Below, in pieces: positions 1-9,046 of a stretch of 64,000 nucleotides of DNA (its first letter is position 1; each line of letters opens with the position of its first letter). The notes beneath the pieces are model-generated. The model ran no database searches, was not told the origin of the DNA, and saw only the letters and a list, made by a program, of their open reading frames with translations. Made by a program: the position numbers and the translations under genes. The stretch is from assembly GCA_037045435.1 (NCBI GenBank), contig JBAOID010000033.1, forward strand, positions 1-64,000, given 5' to 3'. The DNA is from CBDUEF01 sp018063485. GTDB lineage: Bacteria > Pseudomonadota > Alphaproteobacteria > Rhodobacterales > Rhodobacteraceae.

Positions 1-2
1 CT

Positions 3-1142
3 TTGAGGGTTGGTTGGTTGGTTGGGTTGGGGTTGGGGTTGGGGTTGGGGTTGGGGTTGGGGTTGGGTTTTGTAACCGACCACGAAATTGCGGCGCAGCC
101 CGCAATCTGGGAGGCATGGGCCAAAGAACTGCCTGCAACAGCCGGGCAAATCCGCGACTGGATCACCGCGCGCGCGCCGGATGAGATCTGGCTCTGCGGT
201 GCAGGCACCTCGGCCTTCATCGCGGATTTGCTTTGTGTGGCGCTGGACCGCAGGCGCGGCATTCCTTTGCGCAATGTCGCCACCACCGATCTGGTGGCGC
301 GCCCGCAGGATTTCTTCCGCGCCGGCCTGCGCCCTCTGGTGATTTCCTTTGGACGCAGTGGCAACAGTTCGGAAAGCATCGGCACGCTTGATCTGTTGGA
401 CCGCATTGCGCCCGATGCCGACCGGCTGAACATCACCTGCAACAGCACCAGCGCGCTTGCGACGAGGATGGCCAAAGGCACCGGCGAGCAACGCGTGATC
501 ACCCTGCCCGACGCCTGCCACGACGCGGGCTTTGCGATGACCTCCAGTTATACCACGATGCTGCTGACTGCCCTTGCCTGTCTGGATGATGCACCGGTGA
601 GCGCGATCGAGGCGCGGTTGAACGGCCTTGCGGCGGCAGCGCGGGGTTTGCTGTCCTGCGCCCTTGATCCGAACCGCCCGGAGCGGGCCGTGTTTCTTGG
701 GTCGGGCGCCTATCGCGGCACGGCGCGCGAGTTTGCACTCAAGGTGCTGGAACTGACGGCAGGGCGAGTGGTGACCTCATGGGACAGCACGCTTGGGTTC
801 AGGCATGGCCCAAAGGCGGTGATTGATGATCAGACGGCGGTTTACATCTTCCTGTCGTCCGATCCCCTGACGCGCAAATATGATCAGGATATTGCCAGCG
901 AAATCCGCGCACAGTATCCCGGCATTGCGGTGACGACGCTGGGGCAAACCGTTGCTGGCACCGATGCGCCAGATGTCGCGATGGACACCGGGTTAGAGGA
1001 TGTCTGGAACACGCCGATCGCCATTCTTGTGGCGCAGCGCCTGTCTGTCGCTTGGTCGAAAGCGCTGGGCCTGAACGTCGATGATCCGTTTGCAGGGCGC
1101 AATCTGACGCGGGTGGTGGCGAATGTCCGTCTCTACGCCTAG
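3..1142 (+). CDS. agaS: AgaS-type SIS-domain sugar-phosphate isomerase/deaminase, 5' end uncertain
   Basis: This is a cytoplasmic SIS (sugar isomerase) protein of the AgaS family, which in known systems converts an amino-sugar 6-phosphate to a keto-sugar phosphate (galactosamine-6-P to tagatose-6-P) with release of ammonia. The first SIS nucleotide/sugar loop, LCGAGTSAF, is at about residues 64-72. The Ser-rich loop SFGRSGNSSES is at 115-125, and the typical FRHGPK motif is near residue 265. Genuine homology appears to begin at about TDHEIAAQP (base 74 on). Everything before that is a Leu-Gly repeat encoded by the TTGGGG tract, so the true start is lost or altered. The stop overlaps the next gene by about 20 bases, which suggests translational coupling in an amino-sugar operon. 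Confidence 0.85.
   Translation: MRVGWLVGLGLGLGLGLGLGLGFVTDHEIAAQPAIWEAWAKELPATAGQIRDWITARAPDEIWLCGAGTSAFIADLLCVALDRRRGIPLRNVATTDLVARPQDFFRAGLRPLVISFGRSGNSSESIGTLDLLDRIAPDADRLNITCNSTSALATRMAKGTGEQRVITLPDACHDAGFAMTSSYTTMLLTALACLDDAPVSAIEARLNGLAAAARGLLSCALDPNRPERAVFLGSGAYRGTAREFALKVLELTAGRVVTSWDSTLGFRHGPKAVIDDQTAVYIFLSSDPLTRKYDQDIASEIRAQYPGIAVTTLGQTVAGTDAPDVAMDTGLEDVWNTPIAILVAQRLSVAWSKALGLNVDDPFAGRNLTRVVANVRLYA
11..68. repeat. (TTGGGG)n telomere-like G-rich tract
   Basis: A short run of TTGG units passes into about seven perfect TTGGGG hexamers. Read in the agaS frame it encodes a Leu-Gly dipeptide run that is not expected in this family. Four or more G-runs of four bases make the tract a candidate G-quadruplex former. 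It lies at the very edge of the window, so a contig-end artefact is possible. Confidence 0.85.
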
Positions 1143-2058
1143 CCCCTCAGCGGGCGGCATTGATCTGGGCGGCACCAAGATCGAATCCACGGTGTTTGAT
1201 GGCGACATGATGGCGATGTCGTCGCGCCGCAGGCCCACGCCACGGGGTACATACCCTGAGCTTCTGGCAGCGCTGGAAGAAGAGGTGAACTGGCTGCGCG
1301 AAACCGCCGCACAGCCGGATTTGCCGGTTGGCATCGGCATTCCGGGGCTGGTTGATCCGCAAACCGGCATCTCGGTCAGTGCCAATCTCGCAGCACACGG
1401 CCATGCTTTGGCCCGCGATCTGGCCGCCCGTGCTGGCGGCACGGTGGTTTCGGCCAATGATTGCAAATGCTTCACTCTGTCCGAGGCGCGCGGCGGTGCG
1501 GCGGACGGCTATGCGCGGGTGTTCGGGTTGATCCTTGGCACCGGCCTCGGAGGCGGCGTTTGTCAGAACGGCAAGCTGGAGCTGGGTCTGAACGGCCTGC
1601 CGGGCGAGATCGGTCATTTCGGCCTTCCCGCCCATCTGGTCGTGGCCCACAGCCTGCCGCTGATCACCTGCGGTTGCGGGCGCGTGGGCTGTACCGAGAC
1701 CTTGATTTCCGGCACCGGTCTGGCCCGACTGGCCCGCGCGCTTTTGGGGCAGGAACGCTCCGCCCCAGAGATCGCGGCCCAGCAAGATGACCCCGGAAAT
1801 GCGCGCGTTCTGGGCATATGGGCTGAACTCGCCGCCGAGCTGATCCACACCATCCAACTGCACATCGACCCCGATTGCATCGTGCTGGGCGGCGGTCTGT
1901 CGAATATGCCGGGGATTGAGCTGCGGCTTGCCGCGGCCCTTGACCGGATCGCGCTGCCTTCGGTGCGCCGCCCCGCCATTCTGAAACCCGCCTTTGGCGA
2001 TAGCAGCGGGGGACGAGGCGCAGCCCTTCTGGCCCTGCAAACCCTGGAAAGGGCCTGA
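1123..2058 (+). CDS. ROK-family amino-sugar kinase (N-acetylhexosamine kinase-like)
   Basis: This 311-aa ROK kinase probably phosphorylates an N-acetylhexosamine with ATP in the cytoplasm. The N-terminal phosphate-binding motif DLGGTK is at residues 14-19. The catalytic region ANDCKCF contains the expected Asp. The ROK zinc-binding signature CGCGRVGC is followed by TETLISGTGL. The gene starts inside the 3' end of agaS and ends 3 bases before the GatZ-like gene, so it is part of one operon with an isomerase, a deacetylase and a tagatose-bisphosphate aldolase subunit. This context favours GalNAc or GlcNAc as substrate, but ROK specificity cannot be read from sequence alone. Confidence 0.88.
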   Translation: MSVSTPSPSAGGIDLGGTKIESTVFDGDMMAMSSRRRPTPRGTYPELLAALEEEVNWLRETAAQPDLPVGIGIPGLVDPQTGISVSANLAAHGHALARDLAARAGGTVVSANDCKCFTLSEARGGAADGYARVFGLILGTGLGGGVCQNGKLELGLNGLPGEIGHFGLPAHLVVAHSLPLITCGCGRVGCTETLISGTGLARLARALLGQERSAPEIAAQQDDPGNARVLGIWAELAAELIHTIQLHIDPDCIVLGGGLSNMPGIELRLAAALDRIALPSVRRPAILKPAFGDSSGGRGAALLALQTLERA

Positions 2059-2061
2059 GAC

Positions 2062-3339
2062 ATGAGCCTTGTGAACGATATTGTGGCGCAGAACCGCGGC
2101 GGAACTGCCATCGCCATGGCCTCGGTCTGTTCGGCACAGCCCGATGTGCTGTCGGCCGCGCTTTTGCTGGCACAAGAGCATGGCCGCGCGATATTGGTCG
2201 AGGCGACCAGCAATCAGGTCAACCAGTTCGGCGGCTATACCGGCATGAAACCTGCCGATTTCATTGCCCATGTCCGTAATATGGCGGCGCAACTGGGTGT
2301 TGATCCTGCGCTGATCGTCTTTGGCGGCGACCATCTTGGCCCGCAGGTCTGGCGGGCGGAAGATGCGCACAGCGCCATGGCCAAAGCCCGCGATCTGATG
2401 CGCGCCTATGTCGAGGCGGGGTTCACCAAGATCCATCTTGATTGTTCTGAAGGGTGCAAGGGCGAACCGGCGCAGGTCGATGATGACATAAGCGCGACTC
2501 GCGCCGCCAGCCTTGCCGCCGTATGCGAAAAATACGCGCCCAACCGTGCCGCGCTGTCCTATGTCATCGGCACCGAAGTACCGCCTCCGGGTGGTGCGCG
2601 CGCCGATGAGGCGGGCCAGACCATCGCCCCCACCAAACCCGATCGCGCCCGCCACACGCTTGAGCGCCACCTCGCGGCCTTTGCCACCGAGGGGCTGACC
2701 GATGCCTGGACCCGCGTTGTCGGGCTGGTCGTGCAGCCGGGGTTGGAATTTGCGCCGACCCATATCGACCATTTCGACATGGCTGCGCCCGACCATCTGT
2801 CGGCGGCCCTGTCCGACACCCCGCATATCGCGTTTGAGGCGCATTCGACCGATTATCAGCAGGACGCGGTTTACCCTGATCTTGCCCGCCGCCATTTCGC
2901 GGTGTTGAAGGTCGGCCCCGCGCTGACCTTTGCCTATCGTCAGGCGCTTTATGCGCTGGATGCAATGTCGCATTGGGTTGATCCGGCCCGCAGCGGCCAT
3001 GATCTTGCCGACGCGATGGAGGCCCTGATGCTGGCAAAACCCGCGCATTGGAGCAAACATTACGAGGGCAACGCGGCCGAACTGCACCTGCAACGCCATT
3101 TCGGCTATGCCGACCGCATCCGCTATTACTGGCCGGAAGAATCTGCGCAAACAGCCATCGCGGCGCTGTTCAAAGCCATGAGAAATCCTGCGCCAGCGCC
3201 CTTGATCCACCAATACTTCGCCCCGCCCGTCATGCAGCGCGCCAAAGCGTTGGAGAAAGTCGCCGGAAGCTGGGCGCGCGCGCTGGTCTGGGCGCAGGTG
3301 CAGGACATGCTCGCCCCCTATCTGTTTGATACCAAATGA
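2062..3339 (+). CDS. GatZ/KbaZ/AgaZ-like tagatose-1,6-bisphosphate aldolase subunit
   Basis: At 425 aa the protein matches the usual length of the GatZ/KbaZ family. The N-terminal segment with EATSNQVNQFGGYTG and the GGDHLGP motif are family hallmarks. In enterobacteria this is the non-catalytic, stabilising subunit of tagatose-1,6-bisphosphate aldolase working with KbaY/GatY. No KbaY is present in this window, so either the partner lies outside it or the protein acts alone, as suspected for some stand-alone family members. It is preceded by the ROK kinase and overlaps the nagA start by 4 bases (ATGA). A role in the lower part of galactosamine breakdown follows from context. Confidence 0.85.
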   Translation: MSLVNDIVAQNRGGTAIAMASVCSAQPDVLSAALLLAQEHGRAILVEATSNQVNQFGGYTGMKPADFIAHVRNMAAQLGVDPALIVFGGDHLGPQVWRAEDAHSAMAKARDLMRAYVEAGFTKIHLDCSEGCKGEPAQVDDDISATRAASLAAVCEKYAPNRAALSYVIGTEVPPPGGARADEAGQTIAPTKPDRARHTLERHLAAFATEGLTDAWTRVVGLVVQPGLEFAPTHIDHFDMAAPDHLSAALSDTPHIAFEAHSTDYQQDAVYPDLARRHFAVLKVGPALTFAYRQALYALDAMSHWVDPARSGHDLADAMEALMLAKPAHWSKHYEGNAAELHLQRHFGYADRIRYYWPEESAQTAIAALFKAMRNPAPAPLIHQYFAPPVMQRAKALEKVAGSWARALVWAQVQDMLAPYLFDTK

Positions 3340-4443
3340 CCCGCTGGCTGCACCCCCGCGCCGTGTTCGACGGCGAAACCCTGAAGCCGGACATGGCCGT
3401 TGCAATCGAGACAGAGCGCGTTGTCGCCATCGTGCCGCTGATCGACCTGCCCGAAGGCACCGTTCCCGAAACCGTTGACGCAATTCTGTCGCCGGGCCTG
3501 TTTGACGTGCAGGTCAATGGCGGCGGCGGCGTGATGCTGAACAACGACCCTACACGGGAAGGCGTGCGCAAGATCGCTGCCGCCCACCGTTCGGTCGGAA
3601 CGGCCTTCATCCTGCCCACCGTGATCACCGATCTGCCCGAAATCACCGAGCGCGCCGCCGAGGCGGTTCTGGCTGAACACGGCAAAGGCGGCGTTTTGGG
3701 CATCCATATCGAAGGCCCGCACATCAGCTTCGCCCACAAAGGCACACATGACCCCGCCCGCATCCGCCCCTATGACGCCCGCACGCGCGACCTGCTGATG
3801 CGGTTGCGCCAGCACGGCCTGCCGGTCTTGTTCACCGTAGCCCCCGAGACACTGGAGCCGGGCGTGATTGCCGATCTGACGGCGATGGGCGTCACCGTGG
3901 CTGCCGGGACACAGCGCCGCAACCGCGGAGCAGACCGAACGCGCCCTGGCCGAGGGGTTGGCAGGATTTACTCATATCTTCAATGGTATGCCGCAGATGA
4001 CCTCGCGCGCTCCGGGTATAATTGCGGCGGCGTTGAACAGCGAAGCCTATTGCGGCATCATTGCCGATGGCCATCATGTTGATGACAGGGTTGTAAGGCT
4101 TGCATTTCGCGCCCGTCCGATCCGAGGGCGCATGGTGCTTGTGTCTGACGCAATGTCCACCATCGCCGGCCCTGACCATTTCACGCTTTACGGCGAGACG
4201 ATCCGGGTTCTGGATGGCAAACTGGTCAATGCGAACGGGTCTCTGGCCGGCGCACATATCGACCTGAAAACTTCGGTTGCGCGGTTGATTGCAATTGTTG
4301 GCGTGCCGACAATTGAAGCATTGGCCTCGGCAACAACATGCCCACGAGCATTCATGGGCATTGAGCAGCAGGAAATCGTTGGCAGCGCATTGGAAGAGCT
4401 TTTCTTCGCATCAAACCGCCCCTCGGGGCCGCGCGCCAAGTAA
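3336..4443 (+). pseudogene. nagA: N-acetylhexosamine-6-phosphate deacetylase (NagA/AgaA family), frameshifted
   Basis: This gene encodes the metal-dependent amidohydrolase that removes acetate from GlcNAc-6-P or GalNAc-6-P. The first part contains the metal ligand motif HIEGPHI at about residues 124-130. The second part, in another frame, contains THIFNGM (metal-binding His) and the catalytic Asp in LVSDAM. The frames join if one base, the a at about 3909, is removed: the text then reads AAGHSAATAEQT, restoring the conserved AGHS histidine. The last ~30 residues, after FMGIEQQ, also diverge from the usual C-terminus, which hints at a second lesion. It is the last gene of the operon. A sequencing error is as likely as a real pseudogene. 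Confidence 0.8.
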
Positions 4444-4631
4444 ACATCTGGGCGCGGCGTATCTGGCACCTGTGCCAAGGCGGCATCAGTTCGGGCGCGG
4501 GTCTGCTCCTTTGAGCGCGCCTGTCGCACGCCCCAGGCCGATATCGCGCTTGCCGATCCTGTGAAAGCTCGGGAACCGGGCCCGCGTGTTCCGCGTTCAG
4601 TCCGTATGCTCATTGGATTGAGGAGTTCCAA

Positions 4632-4928
4632 ATGGACCATGCACATCACCCCCGGCTGCAGCCAGAAGAATTGAACGACTCGAATCTGGACGGCTGCACG
4701 ATTTATGATTGCAACGATGAAACCGTGGGCTATGTCTCGCATCTTCACGGCAATGGCGCTGGCGCGCAGGTGGTCGTTGATGTCGGCGGATTTCTTGGTA
4801 TCGGCACAAAACCTGTTACGATTGCCTTGGCGCAGCTTGATGTCATGCGCGACGACAACGGTATCGTCCATGCTGTGACCGCGATGACACGTGAGGTGGT
4901 TGAGGCCCTGCCCGAACATCACCACTGA
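4632..4928 (+). CDS. small PRC-barrel domain protein
   Basis: This 98-aa soluble protein consists of a single PRC-barrel-like fold: the Leu-Asp-Gly-Cys-Thr-Ile-Tyr strand at about 20-26, the VGYVSHL strand and the VVVDVGGFLGIGTKPV segment are typical. A GAGGAG ribosome-binding site precedes the ATG. PRC-barrel proteins of this size are common in alphaproteobacteria and have no single known role. The gene stands alone between the amino-sugar operon and the convergent tctA, with nothing to link it to either. The His-rich ends (DHAHH, EHHH) are unremarkable. Confidence 0.75.
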   Translation: MDHAHHPRLQPEELNDSNLDGCTIYDCNDETVGYVSHLHGNGAGAQVVVDVGGFLGIGTKPVTIALAQLDVMRDDNGIVHAVTAMTREVVEALPEHHH

Positions 4929-5137
4929 TGCTTGCTGGCATCCACACGATGAAAGCTCTCGCCCCGGCATCAGCCGAGGCGAGTTTCAACACACCCGCTG
5001 CACGGCGGATGATCAAGAAGCCGCAGAGGCACTTTGCAGAACACAAGGCCAAGCGGCGCCTGCAGAGTCGGCCTTTCTTGACAGCGATCTCAAAGACCTG
5101 CCCTCGCGGATCTTGCATGTAATAGCGCCAGCCACGC

Positions 5138-6682
5138 TCAATCTGGAACATCCAACCCCTTGTCCGCAGGCACGTTGATACCCTGCTTGAGCCTTTTGGC
5201 CACAAATATCGGAAGCAGGAATCCACCGATAGCAAAAAGCCAAAGTCCGATCGCCAATGGTGAGGCGAACAGGTCTGCCCAGTTTCCGTTCGAGATTGTC
5301 ATGGCGCGGCGCAGGTTTGCCTCCATGAGGTTGCCCAGAAGGATGCCCATGATTATCGGCACCAGCGGGATGTCAAACTTGCGCAAGACCCAACCCATGA
5401 CGCCGAAAACCACCATGACCATCAGATCGAAGGTCGAACCGGAAATGCCATAAATTCCGACAAAAGACACCATTGCCACCAGTGGCATCAGATAACGCGC
5501 TGGGATCAGAAGAACGCGGGCAAAGATTCCGACCAGCGGCAGGTTCAGCGCCAGAAGCATGACGTTGGCGATGAAAAGCGCGGCGATCAGACCCCAGACG
5601 ACATCCGGGTTCTTGGTAAACAAAAGCGGGCCGGGCGTGATGTTCAGCGACATCAGCACGGCCAGCAATACCGCCGTAGTGCCAGATCCCGGAACACCCA
5701 AGGCCAGCATCGGCACCAGCGCACCACCGGCTGCGGCGTTGTTGCCAGCTTCGGGTGCGGCCACTCCACGCGGATCGCCCTTGCCGAAAGTGCCATCCTT
5801 GTTTTTTAGCTGCTTTTCCGCCGCATAGGCCATGAATGACCCCAGCGACGCCCCGGCGCCCGGCAAAACTCCGGCCAGAAAGCCGATGATCGTGCCGCGT
5901 GTCATGGTTGGCAGGCAATGCCTGATCAGACTCCATGAGGCAACAGGGCGGCCGATCGTGATTTTGGTTTGGGCGGCCTGCGCCGTGGCCGACCCGCCAC
6001 TATGCTCCAGAAAGATGAAGACTTCAGACAGCGCAAAAAGACCAACGATGGCGACCAGAAAGTCGATGCCATCATAAAGATGAACAATCCCGAAAGAAAA
6101 GCGCGGCACGCCGGTCTGGCCGTCAACCCCGATCATCGCGATGCCAAGACCAAGCGCCGCAGCCCAGGCCGCCTTGGCCTGATTGGTCGATGAAACCCCG
6201 CCCAAGGTGGCGAAGGCCAGGGCGAACAGGGCGAAATACTCGGCCGGGCCGAACAACAGCGCCACTTTTACCAATTGCGGCGCCAGCACGACCAGCCCGC
6301 AGGTCGCAAAGAACGACCCGAAGAACGAGGCAATGCCGGAAATCGCCAACGCCTCACCGGCGCGGCCCGCCCTCGCCATCGGATAGCCGTCGAGCGTGGT
6401 CATCACAGCGGGCTCGTCGCCCGGAATGTTCAGCAGAATCGAGGAAATCCGTCCGCCATACATCGCCCCATAATATACCGAGGTCAGCAAGATCAGCGCT
6501 GCTGTCGGGCCAAGACCCAGCGAAAAGGACAGCGGCATCAGGATCGCCACACCATTGGACGGGCCAAGTCCGGGCAACGCTCCGATGATCGTACCCAGAA
6601 AGCAACCGATCAGGGCAAGGCCCATGTTCTGGAACGTAAAGGCGACATCAAAACCGTTCAGCAGGTTTGCAAGCGTATCCAT
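5138..6682 (-). CDS. tctA: tripartite tricarboxylate transporter large permease TctA
   Basis: The protein (514 aa) is the large membrane subunit of a TTT-family secondary transporter, with about 12 membrane segments in the inner membrane. The family signature is seen near the N-terminus: LPGLGPSNGVAILMPLSF, then YYGAMYGGRISSILLNIPGDE and a TTLDGYPMARAGRAGEAL segment. The length is normal for TctA. It lies 3 bases downstream of tctB in a tctC-tctB-tctA operon transcribed leftwards, divergent from tctDE. Known systems import citrate or other carboxylates with a periplasmic receptor; the substrate here is not predictable. Confidence 0.93.
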   Translation of the reverse strand: MDTLANLLNGFDVAFTFQNMGLALIGCFLGTIIGALPGLGPSNGVAILMPLSFSLGLGPTAALILLTSVYYGAMYGGRISSILLNIPGDEPAVMTTLDGYPMARAGRAGEALAISGIASFFGSFFATCGLVVLAPQLVKVALLFGPAEYFALFALAFATLGGVSSTNQAKAAWAAALGLGIAMIGVDGQTGVPRFSFGIVHLYDGIDFLVAIVGLFALSEVFIFLEHSGGSATAQAAQTKITIGRPVASWSLIRHCLPTMTRGTIIGFLAGVLPGAGASLGSFMAYAAEKQLKNKDGTFGKGDPRGVAAPEAGNNAAAGGALVPMLALGVPGSGTTAVLLAVLMSLNITPGPLLFTKNPDVVWGLIAALFIANVMLLALNLPLVGIFARVLLIPARYLMPLVAMVSFVGIYGISGSTFDLMVMVVFGVMGWVLRKFDIPLVPIIMGILLGNLMEANLRRAMTISNGNWADLFASPLAIGLWLFAIGGFLLPIFVAKRLKQGINVPADKGLDVPD

Positions 6683-6685
6683 TTC

Positions 6686-7174
6686 TCACACTCCGAACGG
6701 GCCCTTGGCCAGCGACAGGCCAAGGACAAGGTGAAAGACAATGTAGATGCCGCCGGAGGTGGCAATCCCGGCCATGGCTGCCGACAACGGCGGCGCCCCA
6801 AGCCGCCAGCTCAGATAGGTGGTGGCGATGACGGTGGAAATCAGGAAGCCCGCCGAGGGCAGCAGATAGACATAGGCCACCATGACACCCAGACCGGCCA
6901 GAAGCTCCAACATGCGCGGCAATGCGGGCCAGACCGGATCGGCGTCCGGGCTGAGCAGCATCACAAGGCTTGAGACGGCAAAGAGCGCCGCGATGATGAT
7001 CGGAAAGGTCTTGGCCCCCACCGGGTCCGAGATGAAACTTGTCTGGATGACCGTGGCCTGCCAGACGTAAAAGGCCGCAAGCACAAGACTTACGCCACCC
7101 AAGACACGATCTCCCACCGTGTATCCCCCCTGAATTATGAACGGGGCACGCGTCGTTTGGCGCGCATGCCCCAT
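6686..7174 (-). CDS. tctB: tripartite tricarboxylate transporter small permease TctB
   Basis: This is a 162-aa membrane protein with about four hydrophobic helices (VLGGVSLVLAAFYVW, the TFPIIIAALFAVSSLVMLL region, LLAGLGVMVAYVYLLP and the final GGIYIVFHLVLGLSLA). The size and order are those of TctB, the poorly conserved small subunit of the TTT transporter. It sits between tctC and tctA with gaps of 8 and 3 bases, so the three are surely cotranscribed. Confidence 0.88.
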   Translation of the reverse strand: MGHARQTTRAPFIIQGGYTVGDRVLGGVSLVLAAFYVWQATVIQTSFISDPVGAKTFPIIIAALFAVSSLVMLLSPDADPVWPALPRMLELLAGLGVMVAYVYLLPSAGFLISTVIATTYLSWRLGAPPLSAAMAGIATSGGIYIVFHLVLGLSLAKGPFGV

Positions 7175-7182
7175 GGCCTGGC

Positions 7183-8175
7183 TTACTGGATCAGGCCGAT
7201 TTCCTTGGAAATCGCCTGAATCTCGCTGATCGAGTTGGCCACATAGGCCTGAAAATCAGCCGGGGCCACATCAAGCGGCGCAAGACCGTTCTGGGCCATG
7301 GTGGCTTTCCATTCTTCCGAGGCATAGACCTTGCCAACCGCGTCTTGCCAGAAGGCAAAGGCCTCATCCGACATACCGCCCGGCGCATAAAAACCGCGCC
7401 AGTTGGCGCCGATTGCGTCGATGCCCTGCTCTTTGGCCGTGGGGAAATTGGCAAAGTCGCCCGACATCCGCTGGGGTGCCAGCACAGCAATCACCTTGAT
7501 GTCACCGGAGTCCACGAAACCCTTGGCTTCGGAAGCATCGCCCGTGAAGGCCTGAACCGAACCGGCCAGAAGCTGTGTCACTGCCTCACCGCCGCCATCG
7601 AAGGCCACATATTTGATCGAGCGCAGATCCTCGATGCCCGCCTTATCGGCCGTGATCAGCACCTTCAGGTGGTCCCAGCCGCCGACAGCAGAGCCGCCCG
7701 CAATCGAAACTGAGGATGGGTCAGCTTTGATCTTGTCCATCAACTCCGGCAGGGTGTTGATCGGGCTGTCCTTGGCCACAGCAATCACACCATAATCGGC
7801 ACCCACGGCACCAACCCAACGCACCTGATCCATGGTGTTGCCCGGAAAGGCATTGGTCGCCAGACGGGTTGCCGTGGCTGTCGAGGCCGCAACGATCAGG
7901 TTTTGATCCTCATTGCGCTTGGAGACAACCTCGGCAAAGGCAACGCCACCGCCGCCACCGGCCAGATTGGTCACCTGCATCGAACCCGTCACCAGTTTCA
8001 GGTCTTGCAGGGTCTTGCCGACCTGACGACAGGAAAAGTCCCAGCCACCGCCAGCATTGGCAGGGGCGATACATTCGGTCTGGCCCGGATCGAAAGCCAG
8101 TGCGGGCCCGGCGGTCAGGCCAGCGACAAGCGCCAGCCCCACAATGCTGCGGCGCAGCGAAACACGGATTGTCAT
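7183..8175 (-). CDS. tctC: tricarboxylate-binding periplasmic receptor TctC (Bug family)
   Basis: This 330-aa Bug/TctC-type solute receptor begins with a Sec signal peptide (basic MTIRVSLRR, hydrophobic IVGLALVAGLTA, cleavage after GPALA). The mature part has Bug-family features: the VTNLAGGGGGVAF segment, the GSAVGGWDHLK loop and an ANWRGFYAPGG-type motif. It binds the substrate in the periplasm and hands it to TctAB. A GGAGGAATT ribosome-binding site is visible before the ATG. It is the first gene of the operon and is divergent from tctD, leaving about 190 bases for the control region. Confidence 0.92.
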   Translation of the reverse strand: MTIRVSLRRSIVGLALVAGLTAGPALAFDPGQTECIAPANAGGGWDFSCRQVGKTLQDLKLVTGSMQVTNLAGGGGGVAFAEVVSKRNEDQNLIVAASTATATRLATNAFPGNTMDQVRWVGAVGADYGVIAVAKDSPINTLPELMDKIKADPSSVSIAGGSAVGGWDHLKVLITADKAGIEDLRSIKYVAFDGGGEAVTQLLAGSVQAFTGDASEAKGFVDSGDIKVIAVLAPQRMSGDFANFPTAKEQGIDAIGANWRGFYAPGGMSDEAFAFWQDAVGKVYASEEWKATMAQNGLAPLDVAPADFQAYVANSISEIQAISKEIGLIQ

Positions 8176-8365
8176 AGAATTCCTCCCATCGGAATCAGGT
8201 CAGTTTGACGGAGCCCGCATGAGGCTTTCCCGCTGACACCTTTGGTAAGCGTCAAACCTGTCATGAACCTGTCATTGCGCCATTGCGGCCAAAGGTGTCT
8301 TGCATCGCTTGCCGCTGCGCCTATTGTCGTAACCAAGATGGGGCAGGCTTGCCGCCCCTTGGGGG
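8176..8365. promoter_or_regulatory. divergent control region between tctC and tctD
   Basis: This 190-base spacer separates the leftward tctCBA operon from the rightward tctD-tctE-SBP operon. It must contain both promoters and, by analogy with TctD in enterobacteria, the response-regulator sites. I can see the tctC Shine-Dalgarno near 8177-8190. A GTCAAACCTGTCATGAACCTGTCATT stretch at about 8250-8275 repeats ACCTGTCAT with an 11-base period and is a plausible TctD box. No firm -10/-35 pair is apparent. Confidence 0.45.
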
Positions 8366-9046
8366 ATGGACAAAATGCGCCTGCTTCTCGTGGAGGACAC
8401 AGAGGACATGGCTTCGGCGCTGGTCGAGAGTTTCACCCGGCGCGGCGATGCGATGGATTGGGCGGGCACCGTGATGGGCGCGCAATCCATGCTGGCAGTG
8501 CAGGACTATGACCTTGCCATTCTGGATATCCAGTTGCCGGACGGCAAAGGAACCGAGATCCTGAGCATGTTGCGCAAGGCGGGCCGCGCTTTGCCCGTAC
8601 TGATGCTGACCGCGCGGGGTGAGGTCGGCGCCCGTATCGCCGCATTGGACGGCGGGGCGGATGATTACATGGTCAAGCCGTTCGATCTGATGGAACTGCA
8701 CGCCAGAGTGCGTGCCCTTGTGCGTCGCATCGGCGGCGAACGCAGCGGAACCATCACCTTTGGCGACCTGACCTTTGACCCTGCCGGTCTGGAACTGACC
8801 GTCGCCGGAACCACGGTGGCGATGACCCGCCGTGAATTCAGCCTTTTGGAGGTACTTCTGGCCAATCGTGGAAGGGTTGTCGGCAAAGACAAGATCCACG
8901 ACCGCATGTTCTCTTTCAACGAAGAAGAGGTCGGGCTGAATACGGTGGAAACCTATATCGCCCGCCTGCGCCGCAAGCTGGAAGGCAGCCGCGTGACGAT
9001 CCGCACTCTGCGCGGCCTTGGCTATCAACTGGTTGCCGATGCCTGA
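8366..9046 (+). CDS. tctD: OmpR/PhoB-type response regulator, TctD-like
   Basis: This is a 226-aa two-component response regulator. The receiver domain (about residues 4-115) has the acidic pair in VEDTED, the phospho-acceptor Asp in LAILDIQLPDG (about residue 54), Thr in MLTARG and Lys in MVKPFD. The C-terminal winged helix (about 128-222) is OmpR-like (MTRREFSLLEVLL, VETYIARLRRKLE, IRTLRGLGYQL). An internal ATG three codons downstream is an alternative start. The gene is divergent from tctC and its stop overlaps the tctE start. It is expected to switch on tctCBA when the carboxylate is available. Confidence 0.9.
   Translation: MDKMRLLLVEDTEDMASALVESFTRRGDAMDWAGTVMGAQSMLAVQDYDLAILDIQLPDGKGTEILSMLRKAGRALPVLMLTARGEVGARIAALDGGADDYMVKPFDLMELHARVRALVRRIGGERSGTITFGDLTFDPAGLELTVAGTTVAMTRREFSLLEVLLANRGRVVGKDKIHDRMFSFNEEEVGLNTVETYIARLRRKLEGSRVTIRTLRGLGYQLVADA

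Noticed and set aside
1147..3483. 778-codon open frame on the minus strand opposite the ROK kinase and GatZ genes
   Set aside because: It is antisense to two well-recognised genes, has an Arg/Gln-rich composition typical of shadows in high-GC DNA and shows no motif.
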